Shown in pieces: positions 35,075 through 45,818 of a DNA stretch of 64,000 nt; within the stretch, counting starts at the first letter, position 1; each line of letters opens with the position of its first letter. The DNA comes from Dokdonella sp. (lineage in GTDB: Bacteria; Pseudomonadota; Gammaproteobacteria; Xanthomonadales; Rhodanobacteraceae). Location of the stretch: the NCBI RefSeq assembly GCF_019634775.1, contig NZ_JAHCAS010000001.1, positions 1 to 64,000 of the forward strand, written 5' to 3'. The notes below the pieces were generated by a model. It did not search any database, was not told the DNA's origin, and saw nothing but the letters and a program-made list of their open reading frames with translations. The position numbers were made by a program, and so were the translations under genes.

Positions 35075-36472
35075 ATGTCGCTGTTGATCGTGCTGGCCGC
35101 GCTGGCCTTCCTGATGCTGGTCGCCTACCGCGGCTACAGCGTCATCCTGTTCGCCCCGGTGGCCGCGCTCGGTGCCGTGCTGCTGACCGATCCGTCGCTG
35201 GTCGCACCGATGTTCACCGGCCTGTTCATGGACAAGATGGTCGGCTTCCTCAAGCTGTATTTCCCGGTGTTCGTGCTCGGCGCCGTGTTCGGCAAGCTGA
35301 TCGAAATCTCGGGGTTCTCCAAATCGATCGTCGCCGCGACCATCCGCATGGTCGGCGCACAGCGCGCGATGCTGTCGATCGTACTGGTCTGCGCGCTGCT
35401 GACCTATGGCGGCGTGTCGCTGTTCGTCGTCGTGTTCGCGGTCTATCCATTCGCCGCCGAGTTGTTCCGCCAGAGCGACATCCCGAAGCGGCTGATCCCC
35501 GGCACGATCGCGCTCGGCGCGTTCACCTTCACGATGGACGCCCTGCCCGGTACGCCGCAGATCCAGAACATCATCCCGACCGGCTTCTTCGGTACCACCG
35601 GCTGGGCCGCGCCGGCGCTCGGCACGCTCGGCGGTCTGTTCATCCTCGTCGTCGGCATGCTCTACCTGGAGTCGCGCCGCCGCGCCGCCGCACGCGCCGG
35701 TGAAGGCTATGGCGGCAATCTGCTCAACGAGCCGGAGCCGTTTCGCGGTGACCGCCTCGCCCATCCGCTGATCGCGATCCTGCCGCTGGTGCTGGTCGGC
35801 GTGGCGAACTTCCTGTTCACGCGTTGGATTCCGCAGTTCTATGGCACCAGCCAGTCATTCGTGCCATCGGTGATCGGCAATCCGGCCCCGGTCGTGCAGG
35901 AAGTCGGCAAACTGGCTGCGATCTGGGCCGTGCAGGGCGCGCTGCTGGTCGGCATCGTCTGCGTGCTCGTGTTCGCCTGGCGCACCGTGTTCGCGAGCTT
36001 CGCCGAAGGCTCGAAGAACGCGGTCGGCGGTGCCCTGCTCGCCTCGATGAACACGGCGTCCGAATACGGCTTCGGTGCCGTCATCGCTGCCCTGCCCGGC
36101 TTCCTTGCCGTCGCTCACGCCCTGCAGTCGATTCCGAACCCGCTGGTCAACGAGGCCGTGTCGGTCACCGCCCTGGCCGGCATCACCGGCTCGGCCTCGG
36201 GCGGCATGAGCATCGCGCTCGCCGCGATGGCCGACAGCTTCATCGCCAACGCCAACGCCGCCGGCATCCCGATGGATGTCCTGCACCGCGTTGCTTCGAT
36301 GGCCTCGGGCGGCATGGACACGCTGCCGCACAACGGCGCCGTCATCACCCTGCTCGCCGTGACCGGCTTGAGCCACCGCCAGAGCTACAAGGACATCTTC
36401 GCGATCACCGTCATCAAGACGCTGTCGGTGTTCGTCGTGATCGCGCTGTTCTACCTGACCGGGTGGGTTTGA
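35075..36472 (+). CDS. GntP-family permease, hydroxybutyrate-permease-like
   Basis: 465 aa from ATG 35075. There are about 12 membrane segments: the first is LLIVLAALAFLMLVAYRGYS, and family blocks include FPVFVLGAVFGKLIEISGF, DALPGTPQIQNIIPT and TGSASGGMSIALAAMADSF. This is the GntP gluconate/hydroxybutyrate permease superfamily, and the sequence reads like the D-beta-hydroxybutyrate permease branch of pseudomonads. It would carry the acid across the inner membrane. It is divergent from the TonB receptor/depolymerase operon over a 201-nt intergenic region, which probably holds both promoters. It completes a pathway: surface receptor, hydrolase, inner-membrane uptake. Confidence 0.85.
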   Translation: MSLLIVLAALAFLMLVAYRGYSVILFAPVAALGAVLLTDPSLVAPMFTGLFMDKMVGFLKLYFPVFVLGAVFGKLIEISGFSKSIVAATIRMVGAQRAMLSIVLVCALLTYGGVSLFVVVFAVYPFAAELFRQSDIPKRLIPGTIALGAFTFTMDALPGTPQIQNIIPTGFFGTTGWAAPALGTLGGLFILVVGMLYLESRRRAAARAGEGYGGNLLNEPEPFRGDRLAHPLIAILPLVLVGVANFLFTRWIPQFYGTSQSFVPSVIGNPAPVVQEVGKLAAIWAVQGALLVGIVCVLVFAWRTVFASFAEGSKNAVGGALLASMNTASEYGFGAVIAALPGFLAVAHALQSIPNPLVNEAVSVTALAGITGSASGGMSIALAAMADSFIANANAAGIPMDVLHRVASMASGGMDTLPHNGAVITLLAVTGLSHRQSYKDIFAITVIKTLSVFVVIALFYLTGWV

Positions 36473-36683
36473 GGGGCTCCGACGACCCGCCCCGCAATCC
36501 CGGCACGACGCTCGGACAACGCCGCGGGCGTACCGGCGTGGATTCCGGCGTCTGGCTGGCCATCAGGGAAGCCGAAGCGCTCAAGGGGTGAGGAAACAGC
36601 CTTCGAGGATATGCGTGCGGGTACGGCCGGCGGCTGTCGCTGCACGGCCGAACGCCGATTCTCCGTGGTCGGGTGGTCACCTA

Positions 36684-37670
36684 TCAGGCCCACGCATCGC
36701 GCCAGTTGAGCCACCAGCGCTTGGGCTGTACCGGCAGGCGCGCCCACCATGCGTCGATCGCCTCGCGCGAACCCGTCTGCCAGGCGCGGCGATGGGTGGG
36801 GTCGACCGATACGCCAAGCGCACGCGCGAGGCGCGGATACAAGCGACCTGAAGCCAGCTCGGGATATTCGGTCAGCAGACTCAACAGCGTGATGGCATCG
36901 GTATCCTGGGCCACGTCGGCGACGCGATCGGCCACTCGCGCAAATGCGTCATGGTCTCCATGCGGGGAGAGCCGCTGTGTCTCGAAGGCAGCCATCGCCT
37001 GGCGCAACGCCGGCTCGGCATCCATTCGCAGCGGCAAGGTGATGCGCTCGCCGTCGAAATGCACTTCGAAACCTGCCGGAACGAGCTGTTCGTCCATTCC
37101 ACTGCGCCAGGCGATCCAGCCGCTGTGGACGATAGCGCGCCCGCTGCCGTCAGCCTGCTTCCAGACCTCGAAATCGCAGCCGAGATCGACGATCTCGCGG
37201 TGCCTGTCGCTGAGGCCGAAATAGCCGGGCGGCGCCCAGATGCGTGCACGCAGATGCCCGTGCTCCAGATCGACGCGATGATGTGCCGTGCGCGTCTCGA
37301 CCAGCCGCAGCACGGAATCGGGTGACAGCTCGATGCGACCGATGCGCGCGACCTCGATCGATGTGCCGGCGTCGCCGGTGGCGATGCGCTGCCCCTCGGC
37401 GAGCGTGCGCATGGGTCCGTCGAGCGCCCACGATCGCCCAGCCTCCCATTGCAGGCGATGGTGGTGCAGACCGGACACGATCAGCATCACGGCCGCGGCT
37501 GCGAGGGGCCACCACCGCCCAACCGAACGACGCCGGCGCACGATCCGCAACGCCGGCCAGCGGGCGATGCCGCGCGCGGCGACAGAGTACGGCGCCAGCA
37601 TCGCGCGCAGACCGACCAGTTCCGCGTCGGGCGCAGCCTCGGGATCCCACAGCGGATCGTCATCGATCAT
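36684..37670 (-). CDS. FecR-like anti-sigma factor
   Basis: 328 aa. A cytoplasmic N terminus of about 50 residues, one membrane helix (WWPLAAAAVMLIVSGL, about 53-68), then a periplasmic FecR domain: GQRIATGDAGTSIEVARIGR, ELSPDSVLRLVETRT, VDLEHGHLRARIWAPPG and a Trp-rich C terminus. Its start overlaps the stop of the ECF sigma gene by 4 nt, so it is the sigma factor's partner. Unlike FecR of iron systems, no TonB receptor follows it. The C-terminal 120 residues (ADRVADVAQDTDAITLLSLL onward) are not FecR-like and may be a fused sensor. Confidence 0.8.
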   Translation of the reverse strand: MIDDDPLWDPEAAPDAELVGLRAMLAPYSVAARGIARWPALRIVRRRRSVGRWWPLAAAAVMLIVSGLHHHRLQWEAGRSWALDGPMRTLAEGQRIATGDAGTSIEVARIGRIELSPDSVLRLVETRTAHHRVDLEHGHLRARIWAPPGYFGLSDRHREIVDLGCDFEVWKQADGSGRAIVHSGWIAWRSGMDEQLVPAGFEVHFDGERITLPLRMDAEPALRQAMAAFETQRLSPHGDHDAFARVADRVADVAQDTDAITLLSLLTEYPELASGRLYPRLARALGVSVDPTHRRAWQTGSREAIDAWWARLPVQPKRWWLNWRDAWA

Positions 37671-38236
37671 GGTGATGTCTCCTTCGCGATCGCATCCTCG
37701 GTGATGCCGAGCGCGGCGCGCAGCAAGCGCATGCCGCGATGCAGGTTGACGCGCACGGAACCCGCGCCGAGGCCGGTGAGCGCGGCGATCTCGGCACCGC
37801 CGAGGCCCTCAACGAGGCGCAGCATCAGGGTCTCGCGATAAGCCTCGGGCAGGCTCGAGATCGCGCCGAGCACGCGCGCGGCCTCGGCACGCTGTTCGGG
37901 TGTCGCCTGCGGGTCGGGGATTTCTTCCGGAACTTCGGCCAGGGCTTCGCGCGACGGCAGCTCGATGCGCCGCGCGATCACGGCGATCCAGGCGCCGAAG
38001 CGCCCGTCCTCGCGCAACTGGTCGAGACGCGCAAAGGCCAGGGCGAAACACTCCTGGGTCAGTTCGTCGGCGAGCGCAGGGCGCGTGCGGCCAAGTAGGA
38101 TCGCATGCACGAGCGGGGCAAAACGGGTGTAGAGCTCAGCGAAAGCCTGCTGCGAACCGCGCCGCGCCGCGCGCGTCCACAACGCGACATCGAAGGCAAC
38201 GGGCTTCGCGGTGGTCGGTTGCAAGTAGGCATCCAT
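37667..38236 (-). CDS. ECF RNA polymerase sigma factor
   Basis: 189 aa. Region 2 has AFAELYTRFAPLVHAILLGR and ADELTQECFALAFARLDQL with the conserved DxxQ-like position; region 4 has ISSLPEAYRETLMLRLVEGL and GGAEIAALTGLGAGSVRVNL, a classical sigma4 HTH. The start is ATG 38236. Its stop overlaps the FecR-like gene by 4 nt. It should direct RNA polymerase to genes controlled by the anti-sigma factor's signal; targets cannot be read from this window. A MITE-like element ends the promoter side (38275 onward). Confidence 0.92.
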   Translation of the reverse strand: MDAYLQPTTAKPVAFDVALWTRAARRGSQQAFAELYTRFAPLVHAILLGRTRPALADELTQECFALAFARLDQLREDGRFGAWIAVIARRIELPSREALAEVPEEIPDPQATPEQRAEAARVLGAISSLPEAYRETLMLRLVEGLGGAEIAALTGLGAGSVRVNLHRGMRLLRAALGITEDAIAKETSP

Positions 38237-38274
38237 CCGCTACGGGAGGGCTCCCGCGGGCGCGGCGTTAACAA

Positions 38275-38449
38275 GGGATGCTCTGATCAATCCCACAACG
38301 GCGCCACCGTCCAGTGCGGGCGCAGATCAAGGCGCGACGGCGAAGGCAGGCCGCCTGTCGAGCCGGCGCAACGCCGAGCTGCGCCCGCACAGGACGGCCC
38401 CAACCTTGCGGATGTCATGACGCCATTGCGGGATTGATCAATGCATCCC
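38275..38449. mobile_element. MITE-like element, copy 2 (175 bp)
   Basis: The terminal inverted repeats are GGGATGCTCTGATCAATCCC then ACAACGG at the left and the inverse CCATTGCGGGATTGATCAAT then GCATCCC at the right. A second nested pair is GTCCAGTGCGGGCGCAG (38309-38325) and CTGCGCCCGCACAGGAC (38379-38395). So the element can fold into one long hairpin. An AA dinucleotide flanks both ends and may be a target duplication. It encodes no protein. It matches copy 1 at 15308-15450. Confidence 0.75.
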
Positions 38450-38612
38450 AAGGGTTTCGATTCATCTCCAGCGTGGCTGCAACCGATCGCGCGAGACCTG
38501 TACCGGCGGGAGCGATTGCAGCCGCGATCAGTGCGGATCAGCACTCCCTGAAGGTTAACGCAGGCCGCGCCAGCGCACTCGTGTAAGCAAACCCCCGAGG
38601 AGTCTGTCACCG

Positions 38613-40103
38613 ATGCGTCACTTGTCCATCCTGTTGTTCGTGCTGCTGGTGCTGCTCGTGGGCTGCACACCGGCACTGGCCGGCGTTCCGCGCTGGGATG
38701 CCCTGCCTGCCCTTGATGTCGAACATCTGGCCGGCCCGCATGCCGGCACGCGCGTCTGCCCGATGTGCCGATACGGCTACGATGCCGGCCTGCTCGTCCT
38801 CGTGCCGGCGGCGCTGGCGGAAGGCGCAGCAGCCGAGATGAGCGGTCGGCTCGGTGACGTCGCACGCCGGATCGGCGACGAACGCTTCCGTGCCTTCATC
38901 GTCGTGGAAGGCACGCCGGCGCCTGCCTTGCTCGACCGCCTGCGCAGCGACGCGCCGGGCTGGCATGTGGCCCGCGGTGAGCGCTTCCCGGACGCGCTGT
39001 TCGACAGCCCAGATCGCAGCGTCGCCTACGTGTTTGCCCAACGCCGCGTGCTCGCCCAGTTCGATCCGCGAGACACGTCCATCGATGTCGATGCACACGC
39101 GCACGCAGCGATGCGCCTTCTTGCCGCGACCTACGCGCACGCAGTCTCCGACATCGACCCCGACACCCCGAAGGGCAAGCTCTGGCTCGCACCGATGCAC
39201 CTCGATCACCGTGCGCGGATCGGTGCCGACGATTCGGCACCCGCGCGCCGCATCTGCCTGGTCGATGCGGCTGGTCGGCCCATGCCGGGTACGCTGCTGG
39301 CCCTGCGCAGCGTCCCGAGCATGCGCGTACGCCCTTCGCAATGGCTGCGCACCGATGACGAGGGCTGCCTGAGCCTGAGCGGTGCGGACGCGACCGTCGA
39401 ACTGCATGCCGAAGGCTTCGTGGTCGACGGCAGCGCATTCGCCGCGCAACTCGATACACAACCACGCGACATGCCCTTGCGCCCGCGGCTGCACCGCACC
39501 GATGGATCGGCAGTGAGCGGCCGCGAGCGCGTCGTCGGGCTGCCCTGCGAAGACTGCGCGGACATCCTCGCCACGGCGCCGACCTCGTTCGCGTCGCAGG
39601 CAAGCCTGGCCGATCTTTCGGAACCCGGCGAACGCCTGCACGTTTCCGGGGTGGTGCGCGACCGCAGCGGACATCCGCGCGCGGGTGTGATCCTGTTCGC
39701 CTACCAGACCGACGCCGCCGGCCTCTACCACCCCGACCCGCGAGCGGGAGGCCTGCCGTCAGCACAGGCGCGCCTGCGCGGCTGGGTGCGCAGCGACAGC
39801 GACGGGCGCTATCGGCTGGACACGATCAGGCCCGGCCACTATCCCGGCCGCGCGGTACCGGCGCACATCCACCTGCACGTGGTCGAACCGGGACGTTGCA
39901 CCTGGTACGCCGGCGACATCCTGTTCTCCGACGACCCCCTCCTCGACACGACCACACGTGCCGAGAGCAACAGGGCTCATGGCGGCAGCGGGATCGTCGA
40001 TCCGAGGCGCGGCAGCGATGGTTCTTGGAGCGCCGAGCGCGATCTCATGCTCGGCCTCGATGTGGCGGGCTACGAGGCCTGCAGGGCAACCGACTCTTCG
40101 TGA
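38613..40103 (+). CDS. Secreted thioredoxin-like/intradiol-dioxygenase-like fusion lipoprotein
   Basis: 496 aa. The signal peptide has a lipobox-like LVGC (Cys18). The first domain (about 40-190) has CPMC at 49-52 and a redox-like fold (VCPMCRYGYDAGLLVLVP; FRAFIVVEGTPAPALLDRL), suggesting a thioredoxin/AhpC-type domain. The second (about 355-480) resembles intradiol ring-cleavage dioxygenases: VVRDRSGHPRAGVILFAYQT, GLYHPDPR, RLRGWVRSDSDGRYRLDTIR, GHYPGRAVPAHIHLHVVEPG. The Tyr...Tyr-x-His-x-His Fe(III) ligands of that family are plausible in this order. Whether it cleaves aromatic rings is unknown; secreted members of this fold often have other or unknown roles. It is followed 95 nt later by a subtilase on the same strand. 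Confidence 0.7.
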   Translation: MRHLSILLFVLLVLLVGCTPALAGVPRWDALPALDVEHLAGPHAGTRVCPMCRYGYDAGLLVLVPAALAEGAAAEMSGRLGDVARRIGDERFRAFIVVEGTPAPALLDRLRSDAPGWHVARGERFPDALFDSPDRSVAYVFAQRRVLAQFDPRDTSIDVDAHAHAAMRLLAATYAHAVSDIDPDTPKGKLWLAPMHLDHRARIGADDSAPARRICLVDAAGRPMPGTLLALRSVPSMRVRPSQWLRTDDEGCLSLSGADATVELHAEGFVVDGSAFAAQLDTQPRDMPLRPRLHRTDGSAVSGRERVVGLPCEDCADILATAPTSFASQASLADLSEPGERLHVSGVVRDRSGHPRAGVILFAYQTDAAGLYHPDPRAGGLPSAQARLRGWVRSDSDGRYRLDTIRPGHYPGRAVPAHIHLHVVEPGRCTWYAGDILFSDDPLLDTTTRAESNRAHGGSGIVDPRRGSDGSWSAERDLMLGLDVAGYEACRATDSS

Positions 40104-40198
40104 CGGCGGGAGCCCTGCACGATCTCCGGAGGCCGACCTTGCGCCAGGAAGCGAGGTGTCTCTAGCATTCGGAGTTCACGACTTCCGGGGAACCGTCC

Positions 40199-42889
40199 TT
40201 GAAACGACTCGCCTTTGCGATCGCCGCTACGATCGCTGGTCCTGGCGCACTTGCCGCGCACACCTCCACCACTGAATCCACCTGGCTGCGAGTCGACGCC
40301 TCCGCGTCCGCACTCGTGCAATTCAGTGCGCGCGGCAGCACGGCGATCGACTACGGCCGCTTCCAGTGGCTGCCGGCCTCGGCCGTCGACGCCGATGCGC
40401 TGCACGCCGCCGGGGTGCGGGTCGAACAGATCGCCGACGCCTACCTGCTCGATCTCGGTGGCTCGCGCTTCGACCCACTGGTGGCGGTGCCGGCAACGAC
40501 CGCGCCGCGCGACAGCGGTGCCGACTGGCGCCTCGTGCAGTTCAAGGGCCCGGTCAAGGCCGAGTGGCTCGCACGCCTGCGCGCCGATGGCGCGATCCCG
40601 GCACAGTACATCCATCCGTTCGCCTATGTGGTCTGGAGCGACGCATCCACGCTCGCGCGCAGTGCCGCGCGCGAGGAAATCCGCTGGAGCGGCGAGTTCC
40701 AGACCGCGTTCCGCGTGCAGCCGGAACAGCGCGCCTTCGCCGCGACACGCCGTCCGACCCTGGCCTTGGTCAGCCGCCATCGCGATACGCAACTCATGCT
40801 CGGCGAGATCAAAGCGCTCGGCGTGCAGGTCGAATCGTTCACGCCAGTCGACGAGCATTTCGCGGTCGTGCATCTCGACGCGCCGGGCGACCGCTATCTC
40901 GACCTCGCCGCTCTCGCCGGCGTCTACACCGTGCAGGACAGTCCCGCCACCGGCGGCCCACGCGGCGAGATGAGCAACCAGTCGATCGTCGGCGCACACG
41001 CTGCAGCGCCCCCATACACGATCGTGCCGGGCTATGCGACCTGGCTCGATGCACTCGGCTACGACGGCACCGGCGTCATCGCCAGTGTGATCGACGGCGG
41101 CATCCGCACGACACACACCGACCTCGCATCGCGCATGTTGCCCTGTGTGTCCGCAGGCGGCTCGCCGACGAGCTGCACGAGCGGCAACAACTCGCATGGC
41201 ACCCATGTTGCGGGCGCGATCGCCGGCACCGGTGCGAGCGGCATCTCGCTCAATGGTTTCCTGCGCGGCCAGGGCGTCGCGCCGGGCGCAAACCTGGTGC
41301 AGCAGCGATACAACGCATTCCTCGGCTCGGGCAGCGGCTCGATGATTGCCAACGGCATGCTCACCCTGCTCAAGGAGGCCAGTCTGAGCAGTGCCGTACT
41401 GACCAACAACTCGTGGGGACCGACCTCGACACCGCAGGGTTACGACATCCCGACCCAACAGGTCGACATTGCCACGCGCGATGCCAATGCCGATGTTCCC
41501 GGCAACCAGCAACTGCTCAATGTCTGGTCGATCATGAACGGCAACGGCGATCGCCCGAGTGGGGCCTGCGCACCTTCGTCGCTGGGATCGCCCGACGAGG
41601 CGAAGAACCTTTTCGCCATCGGCTCGACGACCCTGCAGAACACGTCCGGCGTGCAGCAGGCCGGCATCTTCAACGTGTCGGCCAACTCCGCGCACGGCAA
41701 TGCCTGCGATGGCCGCCGCGTGCCGCACATGGTCGCCCCGGGTTGCTACACCGATTCCACTGGCAGCAGCAGCGATACCGCGTTCGGCTTCAACTGCGGC
41801 ACCTCGATGGCCTCACCTGTCGCCACCGGCGCCGCAGCCGTGTTCATCGAGAAGTATCGTGCCGAACACGGTGCCGCGACGCCGAGCCCGGCGCTGGTGA
41901 AGGCCGCGTTCACGGCCGTCGCCAAGGACCTGTCCGGCTTCAACGACGCCGACGGCCGCACCATGGGTCATCGCCCGGATCGCTTCCAGGGCTACGGACG
42001 TCTCGATCTCGATGCCGTCGCCGATCCGGTCGTTCCGGTGCTGTACTTCGATCAGGCCGTGGTACTCGACGCGACCGGTGCGAGCTGGACGCGCCAGGTG
42101 ACGCCGGTCGACCCGTCACGCCCCGTGCGCATCATGCTTGCCTGGACCGATGCCAAGGGCCACGGCCTCGGCGGCACGACGCCGGCCTGGGTCAACGACC
42201 TCGACCTCACGGTGACCAGCAACAATGTCAGCTACCGCGGCAACGTCATCGGCGCCGACGGATGGTCGGCCAGCGGCGGCAGTGCCGACACGAAGAACAA
42301 CCTCGAAGGCGTGTTCCTTGGTCCGGATCAACTCGGCGGACCGATCGCGATCCAGGTACTCGCCGCGAACCTGGGCTCCGATGCGCTGAATCCGTACACG
42401 CCCGGCGCACCGGCCCAGGACTTCGCCCTGGTCTGCTACAACTGCAGCGATGCCCCGCTCGGCAGCGCCGATCTCGGCCTGTCGATGGCGGGCGTACCGG
42501 CGGTTGCCAAGCCGGGCGGCAGCGTCCACTTCGTCGCCAGCATCGTCAACTTCAGTGGCGATCCCGTGCCGAACGTGAAACTGGTACTCGAACTCGCCGA
42601 TGGACTTTCCTACGTCGGAAACCGCTCCGTCACCGGTGGCGGAAACTGGATCTGCACCGGCACGACGACCGTCGAGTGCACGCTCGAAGGCGATAGCATC
42701 GCCCCCGGCACCTTCGCCCGCATCCTCGACATCGAAGCGCAGGTCGATGGCGATGCTGTTCCGGGCAGTGTCCTGGTCAGCACCGGCACGGCGAGTGCCG
42801 ACCAGTTCGCCGACCCGAATGCGGTGAACGACAGTGCCTCGGTCACGACACTGATCAGCGATTCGATCTTCGCGGACGGGTTCGACTGA
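40199..42889 (+). CDS. Secreted subtilase (S8) with IFxxGF C-terminal tail, TTG start
   Basis: 896 aa from TTG 40199, the only start that gives the signal peptide KRLAFAIAATIAGPGALAA. A pro-domain is followed by the S8 catalytic triad: D299 in VIDGG, H333 in NNSHGTHVAG and S536 in GTSMASP. The middle has DGRRVPHMVAPGCYTDSTG and a P-domain-like stretch (VRIMLAWTDAKGHG..NDLDLTVTSN). The C-terminal part is a DUF11-like beta domain (ADLGLSMAGVPAVAKPGGS; NVKLVLELADGLSYVGNRSV) ending DSIFADGFD. The tail matches that of the metalloprotease at 25.9 kb. It probably acts outside the cell. It is followed by a REP pair and a bidirectional terminator. Confidence 0.92.
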   Translation: MKRLAFAIAATIAGPGALAAHTSTTESTWLRVDASASALVQFSARGSTAIDYGRFQWLPASAVDADALHAAGVRVEQIADAYLLDLGGSRFDPLVAVPATTAPRDSGADWRLVQFKGPVKAEWLARLRADGAIPAQYIHPFAYVVWSDASTLARSAAREEIRWSGEFQTAFRVQPEQRAFAATRRPTLALVSRHRDTQLMLGEIKALGVQVESFTPVDEHFAVVHLDAPGDRYLDLAALAGVYTVQDSPATGGPRGEMSNQSIVGAHAAAPPYTIVPGYATWLDALGYDGTGVIASVIDGGIRTTHTDLASRMLPCVSAGGSPTSCTSGNNSHGTHVAGAIAGTGASGISLNGFLRGQGVAPGANLVQQRYNAFLGSGSGSMIANGMLTLLKEASLSSAVLTNNSWGPTSTPQGYDIPTQQVDIATRDANADVPGNQQLLNVWSIMNGNGDRPSGACAPSSLGSPDEAKNLFAIGSTTLQNTSGVQQAGIFNVSANSAHGNACDGRRVPHMVAPGCYTDSTGSSSDTAFGFNCGTSMASPVATGAAAVFIEKYRAEHGAATPSPALVKAAFTAVAKDLSGFNDADGRTMGHRPDRFQGYGRLDLDAVADPVVPVLYFDQAVVLDATGASWTRQVTPVDPSRPVRIMLAWTDAKGHGLGGTTPAWVNDLDLTVTSNNVSYRGNVIGADGWSASGGSADTKNNLEGVFLGPDQLGGPIAIQVLAANLGSDALNPYTPGAPAQDFALVCYNCSDAPLGSADLGLSMAGVPAVAKPGGSVHFVASIVNFSGDPVPNVKLVLELADGLSYVGNRSVTGGGNWICTGTTTVECTLEGDSIAPGTFARILDIEAQVDGDAVPGSVLVSTGTASADQFADPNAVNDSASVTTLISDSIFADGFD

Positions 42890-42913
42890 GCGGCCCGTCT
42901 CCGCAGGAAGCCC

Positions 42914-42986
42914 CGCAGGAGCCCCTGCAGGGGCGATGCTCTCCGGCGCACAAACGAAAAGCATCGCCCGTACACGGGCTCCTGCA
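42914..42986. repeat. REP-like palindrome pair
   Basis: CGCAGGAGCCCCTGCAGGGG then CGATGCT (42914-42940) and AGCATCGCCCGTACACGGGC then TCCTGCAG (42960-42987) are inverted partners of the common unit, placed between the subtilase and its terminator. Confidence 0.85.
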
Positions 42987-43004
42987 GCCGGCTTTCAGAC
43001 CCAC

Positions 43005-43033
43005 AAAAAAGCGGGCCGTAGCCCGCTTTTTTT
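43005..43033. terminator. Bidirectional Rho-independent terminator
   Basis: Stem GCGGGC/GCCCGC around CGTA, preceded by six A and followed by seven T. It sits between the convergent subtilase (+) and pnp (-), ending both transcripts. Confidence 0.92.
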
Positions 43034-43057
43034 GTTTGCCATCGTGTCAGGCGTGGC

Positions 43058-45157
<2,100 letters not shown>

Positions 45158-45221
45158 GTTGATTGTCCTGTCTGGAAAGGCGCACTCCCCACGGAGCCCG
45201 CTCGTGCTTCACTTGAAAAGC

Positions 45222-45239
45222 GCGGCCATGAATGGCCGC
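45222..45239 (-). promoter_or_regulatory. rpsO-pnp intergenic stem-loop
   Basis: Perfect 8-bp stem GCGGCCAT/ATGGCCGC with a 2-nt loop, followed on the transcript by GCTTTTC. This is the place where E. coli has a partial terminator and RNase III site controlling pnp; here the hairpin with a short T-run suggests partial termination or processing. Confidence 0.6.
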
Positions 45240-45318
45240 TCTGGAGTTTCACGTCGTGCGGAGTGCATGCGCCCATGAGCCGGCAGATCCTGCCGCGCTC
45301 ATGGACGGACGCACGCAC

Positions 45319-45588
45319 TTACCTGCGCAGGCCGAGGCGTTCGATCAGCGACTTGTAGCGGTCGCCGTCCTTGCTCTTGAGGTAGTTCAGCAGGCGGCGG
45401 CGCTGGTTGACCATCTTGAGCAGGCCACGACGCGAGTGATGGTCCTTGTCGTGGTGGGCGAAGTGCGTCGAGAGGTGCTCGATGCGCGCGGACAGCAGGG
45501 CGACCTGCACTTCCGGCGAACCCGTGTCATTGGCGACGCGGCCGTAGTCCGCGATGATCTTGCTGGTCTGTTCTGCGTTGAGCGACAT
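45319..45588 (-). CDS. rpsO: 30S ribosomal protein S15 (uS15)
   Basis: 89 aa, the exact family length, from ATG 45588. [56 protein letters not shown] and [20 protein letters not shown] are the canonical S15 blocks. It binds 16S rRNA early in 30S assembly. It lies between truB and pnp in the translation operon. Confidence 0.99.
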   Translation of the reverse strand: MSLNAEQTSKIIADYGRVANDTGSPEVQVALLSARIEHLSTHFAHHDKDHHSRRGLLKMVNQRRRLLNYLKSKDGDRYKSLIERLGLRR

Positions 45589-45818
45589 GGAAATCAACCT
45601 TGTTGGAGCAAGGCGAGGCTTGGGAACGGCCACCACCCGGTGACGGTTTCCAAACCCCGCGTGGAGGTTCGGGGGGATGAAAGCTCGCCATTTTAGCCGG
45701 CAAAGCCGCGCCGCAACAAGTTCCCCGGCCTTGGACGGCATTCGCGCCCGCCCCCGGGCGGCGCGCGCAACTCACTGATTCAGCAAGCATTCCGCGTGAA
45801 CGGTGCAGCTGCTGTCGT

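Noticed and set aside
38275..38449. Integron attC site for the long hairpin
   Set aside because: No GTTRRRY core sites at the ends and no cassette or integrase nearby; the second copy's shared ends fit a MITE better.
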